From CAZVJA01 sp964626885 (lineage in GTDB: Bacteria; Planctomycetota; Planctomycetia; Planctomycetales; Planctomycetaceae): a stretch of DNA of 20,989 nt. The notes beneath the pieces are model-generated. The model was given only the letters and a program-made list of their open reading frames with translations. It ran no database searches and was not told the origin of the DNA. Within the stretch, counting starts at the first letter, position 1; the number at the start of each line of letters is the position of its first letter. Made by a program: the position numbers and the translations under genes. The DNA is taken from contig CAZVJA010000082.1 in NCBI GenBank assembly GCA_964626885.1, positions 1 through 20,989 of the forward strand, written 5' to 3'. Shown one piece after another: positions 14,571 through 20,989 of the stretch.

Positions 14571-16080
14571 CCCCCGCCTCCCCACCGGCGCCGAGCCAGT
14601 CAAAACCATTGTCGAGGAACAGCCGTTGGTTCTGCGCCGAGCGCAACTTCTGCATCAACCGTTCCGAGAGATGCGGATACTTCGATTCGCGCCCCACGGC
14701 AACCGGCTGCACTGCGGTGGCGGTCGGATCGTCGATCGGAATCACCTCCAGCTTCGCCCTTTGGTGCACGGTGTTCGCGGTGTAGACGATGGCGGCGTCG
14801 AGTTCGCCGACAACGATGTGCTGCACAAGCTGGTCGGCCGTTCCGGCGGAGGCCTGGACATTGTCGCGCACCGGCTTGAGAACGTTGTGCCGTGCGAGCA
14901 GTTCATCGCTGAGCGCGCCGAGTGCGCTCTTCTGAGGATCGCAGAGCGCGATCTTCAACCCCGGCTTGGCCATGTCTTCCAGCGTCTTGATTCCCTTGGG
15001 GTTCCCCTTGGGAGTGATGATCACCATGTTTGTGCGTGAAACCTTCGAAGCATCGCGGAACAAGTCCTTCACGTTGTCCATGAAGCTGGTGTCGCAGGCG
15101 AAGTACATATCGGGGCGGGCACCGGTTCGCATCTGCCCGACGAGAGTGCCGCAGCCGTTGAACACCGTGACGACGCTCACTCCCTCGCGCTGTTCAAACT
15201 CCTTGACCACCGGCTCGACCGTCAGTCGATTGAGTCCGCCGCTGAAGACGAGCAGCTCGGGAGCATCGGCCCAGTCGTCCCCTTCGATCGTCGTGTAGCC
15301 ATGCTTGTGAAAGTTTTCGAGCCCTTTGCCGCGGGCGGAAATGTAGCGGGCAAAGTGCAGCGCGCGAGTCGGCTGCTCTGACGATTCGAGCACGCCGATC
15401 GCGATGAGGTTCTTCGACGTGTCGAATTCGGGGACGCGGATCATCTCCAGTCCCGGGTATTGCGCGGCAGTCGCGTCCCAGACAATGCCGACGTCCCCCG
15501 AGTTCAGCTTGTCGACGTCGTTGGCGACTTCGTTGACGGTGCTGCGGTGGACTTCCGCCTTTTTCCAGGCGGCGTCCCAATCTCCTGCATGACGTTGTTC
15601 CATCAGGTCGCGGGCAATGCGGCTGATGGCGGCCGCCTTGGGATCGGCCAGCGACAGCTTCACGTCGTCCCGTTTCAGGTCGTCGAGCCCTTGGATTTTT
15701 TTCGGGTTCCCTTTGCGGACGGCAAGCACCGGATACTGCGTGGCAATCGGCAACACCTCACGGACCAAGTTGCGATCACGGGCATCGTCGAGATAGCCCT
15801 GGTCGGCCGCGAGGAACAGATCCCCTTCACCGGCGCGGATGTCGCTCAGCAGCGTGCCCGAACCGGCGTATTTCGTCTGCACAGTCGCGCCGTATTCTTT
15901 CTCATACCCAGAGATGATTTCGCTGACCGGCGGGCGGATGCCGGCGGCACAGTACAGCACGATCGGCTTGCCAGGGTCGTCCAGATGCCGTGCGCTCGGG
16001 CCACCGGAATGGAGAGCGAACAGCAGCGCTCCCAATGCCACAATCGATGTGGCCAAGATTCCGCGAAATCCGAATTTCAT
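14548..16080 (-). CDS. Twin-domain ModA-like extracellular substrate-binding protein
   Basis: This 510-residue exported protein has a signal/anchor (about 6-24) and two tandem ModA/WtpA-like binding domains (about 39-262 and 275-496), twice the length of ordinary ModA. The domains align by eye: TKYAGSGTLLSDIRAGEGDL and FLAAD in the first, VFNGCGTLVGQMRTGARPDM and YFACD in the second, then LSLADP against IALCDP. The second domain therefore has Cys310, Cys330 and Cys380 where the first has Ser or Ala, close to where ModA contacts its ligand. It should capture a substrate outside the cytoplasmic membrane for the permease whose start overlaps its stop. Family knowledge suggests molybdate or tungstate, but the cysteines make that uncertain. 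ATG 16080 starts the protein. It is transcribed divergently from the MoaD-E1-LarB operon. Confidence 0.9.
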   Translation of the reverse strand: MKFGFRGILATSIVALGALLFALHSGGPSARHLDDPGKPIVLYCAAGIRPPVSEIISGYEKEYGATVQTKYAGSGTLLSDIRAGEGDLFLAADQGYLDDARDRNLVREVLPIATQYPVLAVRKGNPKKIQGLDDLKRDDVKLSLADPKAAAISRIARDLMEQRHAGDWDAAWKKAEVHRSTVNEVANDVDKLNSGDVGIVWDATAAQYPGLEMIRVPEFDTSKNLIAIGVLESSEQPTRALHFARYISARGKGLENFHKHGYTTIEGDDWADAPELLVFSGGLNRLTVEPVVKEFEQREGVSVVTVFNGCGTLVGQMRTGARPDMYFACDTSFMDNVKDLFRDASKVSRTNMVIITPKGNPKGIKTLEDMAKPGLKIALCDPQKSALGALSDELLARHNVLKPVRDNVQASAGTADQLVQHIVVGELDAAIVYTANTVHQRAKLEVIPIDDPTATAVQPVAVGRESKYPHLSERLMQKLRSAQNQRLFLDNGFDWLGAGGEAGDGSSLRH

Positions 16081-16258
16081 GCAATTTTACCATTCTGGCG
16101 AGCGTCAAACTCGTTCACTGCCCGCTCTCAAACTGCGGGGAGCGCCCTTTCGGACCTCTACAAAACCCTGTTAGAATCAACCGTAAACCAGCAAATCCCG
16201 ATTTGCAACCAGCCGGGCTTTCCCCTTCAGTTTCGCACAGCTTTCCAGTGATTGTCGC
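16081..16258. promoter_or_regulatory. Divergent promoter region with a 16-bp operator-like dyad
   Basis: This 178-bp region serves both the binding protein/permease genes (-) and the MoaD-E1-LarB operon (+). GCAAATC-CC-GATTTGC (16191-16206) has perfect 7-bp arms and a 2-bp centre, typical of an operator for a small dimeric regulator. For the + strand, TAGAAT (16172-16177) is a plausible -10, with a weak -35 (TTCGGA, 16149-16154) at 17 bp. The dyad then overlaps the region just downstream of the expected start point, where a repressor would block transcription. No ModE-like TATAT site is seen. Confidence 0.45.
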
Positions 16259-16537
16259 ATGCAGATCGAAGTTGAATACGCCGCCCAATTGAAACGCGCC
16301 GCCGGCCGCGGATCGGAAAGCATTGAGCTGGCCGACGGTAGCACGCTGCACGATCTGGTGCAACAAGTAGCGGGTCGGCACGGTGCCGAACTCGTGCGAA
16401 TGCTGCTCGATGGCAGCGGATCGCTGCAACCTTCAATCCTGATGTTCATAGGGGACGAGCAGGTGCGCGGCGACTTGAATCACAAACTCCGCGACCGTGA
16501 TGTCGTGACGTTGCTCTCCCCGATTTCCGGGGGATGA
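16259..16537 (+). CDS. MoaD/ThiS-like beta-grasp sulfur-carrier protein
   Basis: This is a 92-residue ubiquitin-like small protein. It opens IEVEYAAQLKRAAG, in the way MoaD opens with a strand and an LRE-like helix, followed by the helix LHDLVQQVAGRHG and a strand pair. The stretch LRDRDVVTLLSPISGG ends in Gly-Gly, the feature needed for adenylation and thiocarboxylate formation. In the family, the C-terminal thiocarboxylate donates sulfur for molybdopterin, thiamin, cysteine or similar products. The E1-like gene begins 12 bp downstream, so the two are almost certainly carrier and activating partner. No MoaE, MoaA or thiazole gene is nearby, so which product it serves is open. ATG 16259 gives the standard family length; the Shine-Dalgarno sequence is weak. 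Confidence 0.85.
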   Translation: MQIEVEYAAQLKRAAGRGSESIELADGSTLHDLVQQVAGRHGAELVRMLLDGSGSLQPSILMFIGDEQVRGDLNHKLRDRDVVTLLSPISGG

Positions 16538-16549
16538 GCGGACGCTGAA

Positions 16550-17356
16550 ATGGCCATGTCTTCCCATACACCTCTGACCGACGAAGAACGAGCCATCTAC
16601 GAATGGCAGATTTGGGTCGCTGACTTCGGCGAACGGGGGCAGCAGGTACTCAAAAACGCCGCAGCCCTCGTTTCGCGCGTCGGCGGGCTGGGGAGCGTCG
16701 TGGCGTATGAACTCGCGGCGGCGGGGATTGGGAAACTCGTGCTCGCGCACGCCGGCAATGTCAAACCGAGTGACCTGAACCGTCAGATCCTCATGACGTA
16801 CGACTGGCTCGGCAAACCCCGCGTCGAGTCGGCCGCGCGTCGCTTGCGCGAATTGAACCCGCGGCTTGAAATCGTTCCGTACAATGCAAACATCAATGAA
16901 GAGAATGTCGAGCAGATTGTGCGGCAGGTGGACATCGTCGTCGACTGCGCGCCGCTCTTCCCCGAACGCTATCTGATGAATCGTGAAGCTGTCCGACAGC
17001 GAAAGCCGCTCGTCGAATGTGCGATGTACGATCTCGAAGCGCAAGTGACGACCATTCTTCCGGGGCGTACTCCCTGCCTGAAATGCCTTTACCCGAGCGA
17101 TCCACCCGACTGGAAGCGGGAGTTTCCGGTGTTCGGGGCCGTCTCGGGTACAGTCGGCTGTTTGGGGGTAATGGAAGCGATCAAAGTGCTCGCGGGCTTC
17201 GGCTCGCCGCTCGCGGGGGAACTGCTCACCTGTGATTTGCGCGACATGACGTTCCGCAAACGAAAGATCTCGCGTAACCCCGATTGTCCGCTGTGTGGTG
17301 GGATCTCGAACGAAAGCAGCGGACCGGGGACTTCAACGGAGCGGAACAACACGTGA
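16550..17356 (+). CDS. ThiF/MoeB/HesA family E1-like protein, variant ATP site
   Basis: This 268-residue E1-like protein aligns along its length with E. coli MoeB. It keeps the GGLG turn (45-48), the DLNRQ motif with the ATP-contacting Arg (R78, MoeB R73) and two CxxC zinc pairs (C176/C179 and C246/C249), and has a GCLGVMEAIKVLAG helix. Several classical residues differ by eye: MoeB R14 is Trp19, G38 is Arg43, D62 and D64 are His67 and Gly69, K86 is Arg91, and D130 is Pro135. I believe it belongs to a divergent but self-consistent subfamily (SR-x-GG-x-G ... LVLAHAG-N) rather than being a decayed gene, since the rest is intact. It should adenylate or thiolate the C-terminus of the MoaD-like protein encoded 12 bp upstream. 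Its stop overlaps the GTG start of larB. ATG 16556 is an alternative start. Confidence 0.88.
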   Translation: MAMSSHTPLTDEERAIYEWQIWVADFGERGQQVLKNAAALVSRVGGLGSVVAYELAAAGIGKLVLAHAGNVKPSDLNRQILMTYDWLGKPRVESAARRLRELNPRLEIVPYNANINEENVEQIVRQVDIVVDCAPLFPERYLMNREAVRQRKPLVECAMYDLEAQVTTILPGRTPCLKCLYPSDPPDWKREFPVFGAVSGTVGCLGVMEAIKVLAGFGSPLAGELLTCDLRDMTFRKRKISRNPDCPLCGGISNESSGPGTSTERNNT

Positions 17357-18147
17357 ACGAGAAACCGCTGTCGGAAACCTTGCTGGAACTGCTGGCGCGC
17401 GTCGAGCGGGGCGAACTAAGCGCTGCTGCGGCGGTCGAAAGTCTGCGCGCAGTTGATCCGCCGAAGACAGCCGCCACCGGTGACGCGCATGTCGATCTCG
17501 ATCGTCATCGCCGCTGCGGGTTTCCGGAAGTGGTCTTCGCGCAGGGAAAGACCACCGACGCAGTGGTCGCGATTTTTGAAGCCATCGCGGCCCAGGGGCA
17601 ACATTGCCTCGCGACGCGGGTCTCAATCGATCAGGCAGAGGGATTGCTCGAGCGATTTCCGGAGGCGTTGTACAACGCCGTCGCCCGCACGGTGCGATTG
17701 GAGACAGCACAAACATCGCAACGCGACACAAGCGGCCGCGTCGCCGTCATCACTGCGGGGACAAGCGACCGCCCTGTCGCGGAAGAGGCAGTGGAAACGC
17801 TCCGCTGGATGGGCTGTGATATCGAGTTGATTGTCGACGTCGGTGTGGCGGGGCCGCACCGTTTGCACGAGCAACACGCCCGCTTTCACAATGCCGACGC
17901 AGTGGTCGTCGTGGCGGGGATGGAAGGGGCACTCCCCTCGGTCGTCGGCGGCTGGGTGAGCGCGCCGGTGATCGCTGTTCCAACGAGCGTCGGCTACGGC
18001 GGCAGCTTCGGCGGCGTAGCGGCGCTGTTGGGGATGCTCAACAGTTGCGCGTCGAACGTGACTGTCGTCAACATCGACGGCGGCTTCAAAGGGGGTTACA
18101 TCGCGGGGCTAATCGCACAGCGGATCGCGTCCGGGCGATCCGGTTAG
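17353..18147 (+). CDS. larB: LarB, nickel-pincer cofactor biosynthesis protein
   Basis: This 264-residue protein is a clear LarB. The N-terminal part has CGFPEVVFAQGKT and LATRVS. The C-terminal PurE-like domain has VAVITAGTSDRPVAEEA, VDVGVAGPHRL, VVAGMEGALPSVVGG, PVIAVPTSVGYGGSFGG and GMLNSCAS. Cys232 in NSCAS corresponds to the cysteine that forms a covalent intermediate in LarB. In the known pathway LarB carboxylates and hydrolyses nicotinic acid adenine dinucleotide, LarE adds sulfur and LarC inserts nickel to make the cofactor of lactate racemase-type enzymes. LarC, LarE and LarA are not in this window. GTG 17353 overlaps the E1 stop (GTGA), so synthesis is coupled to the sulfur-carrier pair, which is an unusual neighbour for LarB as far as I know. 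It converges with the DUF1501 gene, ending 13 bp away. Confidence 0.95.
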   Translation: MNEKPLSETLLELLARVERGELSAAAAVESLRAVDPPKTAATGDAHVDLDRHRRCGFPEVVFAQGKTTDAVVAIFEAIAAQGQHCLATRVSIDQAEGLLERFPEALYNAVARTVRLETAQTSQRDTSGRVAVITAGTSDRPVAEEAVETLRWMGCDIELIVDVGVAGPHRLHEQHARFHNADAVVVVAGMEGALPSVVGGWVSAPVIAVPTSVGYGGSFGGVAALLGMLNSCASNVTVVNIDGGFKGGYIAGLIAQRIASGRSG

Positions 18148-18160
18148 ATTGCAATTCCGC

Positions 18161-19441
18161 TCACCCGAACAGCTTCGTCACCGCTTCGCCTCCGTCGACG
18201 ATTTTCATCGGGCGGCCCTGCGGGCTGATCCGTTCGACGCGCGGGTTGATCTGCATCGACTTGCAGACCGTGCAGAAGAGATCCGGCACCGTGACCGGGT
18301 TGTCCTTCACGGCGGTGCCATCCTCGGTCGAGGAACCGATCACCTGACCGCCGCGCACTCCGCCGCCCGCGATCGCGAGATTGAAAACGCGCGGGTAATG
18401 GTCGCGACCGGTGCGCGGGTTGATGCGGGGCGTGCGGCCGAATTCTCCCATGCAGACCACCAGCGTCCGGTCGAGCCGGCCGCGCTCCTTGAGGTCGCTC
18501 ACCAGCGCCGCGAGCGCGGGATCGACCTGCGCCGCGAGGTTGGCGGTGCGGTTGAAGTTGTCGTCATGCGTGTCCCAGCCGCGCATTTCAACCTCGACGA
18601 ACGTGACGCCGGCTTCCACAAGCCGCCGCGCGAGGAGGCAGCCCCGTCCGAAATCGCTGTCGCCGTATTTGTCGCGCACATCCTGCTTCTCGTCGCTGAT
18701 GTCGAACGCCTTGATGTCGGGGCTCATCACCATTTTCGAGGCCTTGCCGTACAGCTTCTGATGGTCGCTGACGACGACCTTGCCGCCGTGCGACGTGAAG
18801 TCGGCTTCGAGCCGATTGAGCAATCCCAACCGCCGATCGTTCCGCGCTGCAGGCACCGGCACCGAAACATTCTGCGGCAACTGACCCGGGTTCTGCACGA
18901 AGAACGGCTCGTAATCGACGCCGAGGAAGCCGGCCCCGGGCGACTGCCCGACCGAAACGACCGCCGGCAGCGCGCGGGTCATGTCAGCCAGTTCCTTCGC
19001 GATGTTGGTTCCCAGGCTCGGATGCCGAACGCTTCCCGTTGGCAGATACCCGGTATGCAACTGATACGTTGCCCGCTGGTGTTGTCCTTCCTTGTTGGTC
19101 ATCGAACGAACGAGGGCAATGTCCTTTATTGCCGCAGCGGTCTTTTCCCATCCTTTGGCGATGCGAATGCCTGAAACTGCGGTGTTGATCGCCTCGGTTG
19201 GTCCGCCATGCTCGGTCCCCGGTTTGGGATCGAACATCTCCAACTGGCTGGGTCCCCCCTGCATCCAGAGGAGAATCATCGACCGCCCCTCCTTGCGGAG
19301 TTCGTCGGCCCGCAGGCTCATCAGGTCGCGAAAGTTGATCGTGCCGGCAGCCACCGCCCCGGCCGAGACACCTCGCAAAAAGCTCCGTCGTGAGACCCCA
19401 CCGCGGTTGATCCGGACCTGTTCGCTGCGGAAAAGTTTCAT
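18161..19441 (-). CDS. DUF1501 family protein with Tat signal
   Basis: This is a 426-residue DUF1501 protein, the second in the window. The twin-arginine signal SRRSFLRGVSAGAVAAG (about 17-33) is textbook, so the folded protein should be exported. Family marks are LWMQGGPSQLEMFDPKPG, ALVRSMTNKEGQHQRATYQL, MRGWDTHDDNF, CMGEFGRTPRINPRTGRDHY and GGGVRGGQVIGSS. ATG 19441 is chosen because AAGGA lies about 8 nt upstream; the in-frame TTG at 19462 is less likely. It follows the DUF1549/DUF1553 gene by 50 bp on the same strand, the arrangement seen over and over in planctomycetes. The pair probably works together in the periplasm. The chemistry has not been settled as far as I know; an alkaline phosphatase/sulfatase-like fold is predicted. 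Confidence 0.95.
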   Translation of the reverse strand: MKLFRSEQVRINRGGVSRRSFLRGVSAGAVAAGTINFRDLMSLRADELRKEGRSMILLWMQGGPSQLEMFDPKPGTEHGGPTEAINTAVSGIRIAKGWEKTAAAIKDIALVRSMTNKEGQHQRATYQLHTGYLPTGSVRHPSLGTNIAKELADMTRALPAVVSVGQSPGAGFLGVDYEPFFVQNPGQLPQNVSVPVPAARNDRRLGLLNRLEADFTSHGGKVVVSDHQKLYGKASKMVMSPDIKAFDISDEKQDVRDKYGDSDFGRGCLLARRLVEAGVTFVEVEMRGWDTHDDNFNRTANLAAQVDPALAALVSDLKERGRLDRTLVVCMGEFGRTPRINPRTGRDHYPRVFNLAIAGGGVRGGQVIGSSTEDGTAVKDNPVTVPDLFCTVCKSMQINPRVERISPQGRPMKIVDGGEAVTKLFG

Positions 19442-19491
19442 GGCTGAATCCTTTTGTATCAAGCTGACTGCGGAATGCTAACCGCTGATCG

Positions 19492-20989
19492 CTATCGTTT
19501 AGTGATGAATTCGCTCGAGTTGAGTAGGCTCCAGAGAATGTCCTCGAACGCCTCGCGGCGGGAGCCGACTTCCTTCACGTAATCGAGACAGGTCTTCACC
19601 TCCGCCTCCGACGGATCGCGCGTGAGCACGAGCATGTACAGCTCCTTCACCGCGTCGGCGTCTTTCGGAAAGTCCTTGAGGATCTGCGCCAGCCGAGTGT
19701 TTCCCTGTCCGCGAATGAGCCGGTTGACGATCGGCGAATTCATCATGAACAGCGCCTGAGGAACGTTCCCTTGCAACTCATCCTGTGGGGTCGAGGGATC
19801 GTAGCCAAACAGGGTACCGAACTGTGCCCGTGGCGAACGATTGCGGAACCGCATTGCGGGTCCGTCTTCCGGCTCTTCCTCGTCGGCCTGCTCGACGCCA
19901 AGCACGGTGGTGATGGCGCTGAAGAGCTGGTCCCCCCGCAGACGGGTCGGCGTTCCGGCGGCGAACACGGGGACCTCTTCCCCTTCACTGCGGGCACGAA
20001 TCTGCCGCTGATACGCCTCCGTGTTCGCGATCGCCCGGAACAGCCACTTCACGTCGTACTTGTTGTAGCGAAAACCGTCCGCCAGGAGTTCGAGCGCCTC
20101 GGGATACTGCGCGGTCCGCTGCGGTCCCATGTCGTCAACCGGCATGTAGAACCCGCGCCCCAGCAGCTCCGCCCACATCCGGTTGACGAACGCCTTCGCG
20201 AACCAGGGATTTGCGGGGGAAGTGAGATAATCGGACAATGTTTCCCGCCGCGCGATGTCCGCCAGCCCCGATTTCGCCTTCTTGCCGTTGACAAAGAAGA
20301 CCGGCTCCATCGGCTTGCCTTTGCTCGACGGATCCTTCAGATCGGGCATGTAATGTTCGTCGGAGCCGCGGCGCATGTTGTCCGGCTTCGGCATGTTCTT
20401 GATTTCCTCGAGAGTTATTGCGCCGTCCTTGTCGTTGTCGCCATTCTCGAGGATGCGTTCAAAGGGCTGTTCTAGGCGAGTTCCTTTCACTTCCGCTTTC
20501 GCGATCTTCTTGTCGCGGTTTTTGTCGAGCCGCGTGAAAAGGATTTCCGGGTTCTCAAGAAAGTCTCCGCGCCGCCGCCGCGGGTCCGCGTCGAAGGAAA
20601 CCACCTCGAAAGACCGCGGCGTTTCGTTCAGCTTGGGACGGACCGCAATCCGCGGGAAAAAGGCCGCCAACTGGTGGAACTGCTCCCGCTTCCACTGGTC
20701 GCTCGGATGGTCATGGCATTCGGCACATTGAATTTGAATGCCGAGGAAGATCCGCGATGTTTCAGCAGCGACTTCTGGTGCCTGGCCGGAGTGTGCAAAG
20801 ACGAGCGCCGTCGCGCCGTTTTCGCGGACGTCGCCAGTGGCGGTCACGAGAGCGGTCGCAATCTCGTCCCAGCGTTTGTTCTGGCGAAGCTGGTCGGCCA
20901 TCCACTTCTCGTAAGTCCCCTCCGCGAGTCGGGCGCGCATTTCGGTGGCGCGCGAGAAGATCACGTCGCGCCAATAACGTGCCCAGTTG
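19492..20989 (-). CDS. DUF1549/DUF1553 protein with EF-hand-like insert (5' end outside window)
   Basis: The frame is open to the right edge, where it reads NWARYWRDVIFSRATEMR, a hallmark of DUF1549, so the N-terminus lies outside; about 498 residues are visible. FLGIQIQCAECHDHPSDQW carries a CxxCH motif as in c-type cytochromes. An insert of about 100 residues between the two domains holds a canonical EF-hand loop, DNDKDGAITLEE, and a second degenerate one, DKNRDKKIAKAE, so calcium binding is likely. DUF1553 follows (SANPWFAKAFVNRMWAELLG, MGPQRTAQYPEALELLAD, RNRSPRAQFGTLFGYDP, GNVPQALFMMNSP), and the protein ends SLLNSSEFITKR, as usual. Such proteins are predicted to be exported and are encoded with DUF1501 partners. 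Here the DUF1501 gene follows 50 bp downstream. Confidence 0.94.
   Translation of the reverse strand, partial: NWARYWRDVIFSRATEMRARLAEGTYEKWMADQLRQNKRWDEIATALVTATGDVRENGATALVFAHSGQAPEVAAETSRIFLGIQIQCAECHDHPSDQWKREQFHQLAAFFPRIAVRPKLNETPRSFEVVSFDADPRRRRGDFLENPEILFTRLDKNRDKKIAKAEVKGTRLEQPFERILENGDNDKDGAITLEEIKNMPKPDNMRRGSDEHYMPDLKDPSSKGKPMEPVFFVNGKKAKSGLADIARRETLSDYLTSPANPWFAKAFVNRMWAELLGRGFYMPVDDMGPQRTAQYPEALELLADGFRYNKYDVKWLFRAIANTEAYQRQIRARSEGEEVPVFAAGTPTRLRGDQLFSAITTVLGVEQADEEEPEDGPAMRFRNRSPRAQFGTLFGYDPSTPQDELQGNVPQALFMMNSPIVNRLIRGQGNTRLAQILKDFPKDADAVKELYMLVLTRDPSEAEVKTCLDYVKEVGSRREAFEDILWSLLNSSEFITKR

Noticed and set aside
12721..14609. Long open frames on both strands that run through the N block at 13593-13692 and seem to fuse the LolD-type ATPase with the permease region
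   Set aside because: They exist only because N is read as open sequence. The real genes on the two sides are on opposite strands and end at the gap.
14548..16080. Naming the binding protein modA
   Set aside because: It is a two-domain fusion with Cys at ligand-region positions and without a visible ModC; the ligand is not established.
18149..19174. 341-residue open frame on the + strand
   Set aside because: It lies antisense to the DUF1501 gene, whose conserved motifs fix the coding strand.

Overview
The window looks like a chromosomal piece of a planctomycete (class Planctomycetia). Two DUF1501 proteins with Tat-type leaders, a DUF1549/DUF1553 protein with a CxxCH motif, long Pro/Gln/Gly-rich membrane proteins, moderately high GC and ATGA/GTGA-coupled operons all fit that phylum. 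Two runs of exactly 100 N (7091-7190 and 13593-13692) show a scaffolded draft assembly. The true size of both gaps is unknown.

Left part, + strand (1-4674): the 3' end of a large membrane-anchored protein of unknown role, a DGK1/SEC59-type lipid (polyprenol or diacylglycerol) kinase-like membrane protein, and an ABC-2 exporter made of an ATPase and a permease. A strong hairpin (4830-4857) separates this block from a convergent - strand pair (6574 to 4902). That pair is a small protein of unknown function and a chemoreceptor-like protein with TM1, sensor, TM2 and HAMP but no kinase-control hairpin tip. Next come a class II aldolase broken by the first gap, a convergent DJ-1/PfpI protein, and a solitary DUF1501 protein.

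Middle, + strand (about 10180-13592): a cluster of palindromic CTTGY-loop repeats, then a coupled three-gene unit (lipoprotein-like anchored protein, MacB/FtsX-type permease with a coiled-coil insert, LolD/MacB-type ATPase). The unit runs into the second gap.

Right part (13693-18147) is the most interesting section. On the - strand are a fused twin ModA-like substrate-binding protein and a ModB/CysW-type permease, whose downstream neighbour (the expected ATPase) would lie in the assembly gap. Divergently, on the + strand, is a tight operon of a MoaD/ThiS-like beta-grasp protein ending in GG, an E1-like (ThiF/MoeB) protein with several classical ATP-site residues replaced, and LarB of nickel-pincer cofactor synthesis. 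A 16-bp near-perfect dyad (16191-16206) lies in the shared promoter region. I read this as a candidate metal-uptake plus metal-cofactor or sulfur-transfer locus. The second domain of the binding protein has Cys at three positions where the first domain has Ser or Ala, which hints at a soft-metal ligand. This is inference, not proof.

The window ends with a - strand operon of a DUF1549/DUF1553 protein (5' end outside the window, EF-hand-like insert) and a second DUF1501 protein, a pairing typical of planctomycetes. I saw no tRNA, rRNA, CRISPR array, insertion sequence or phage gene.
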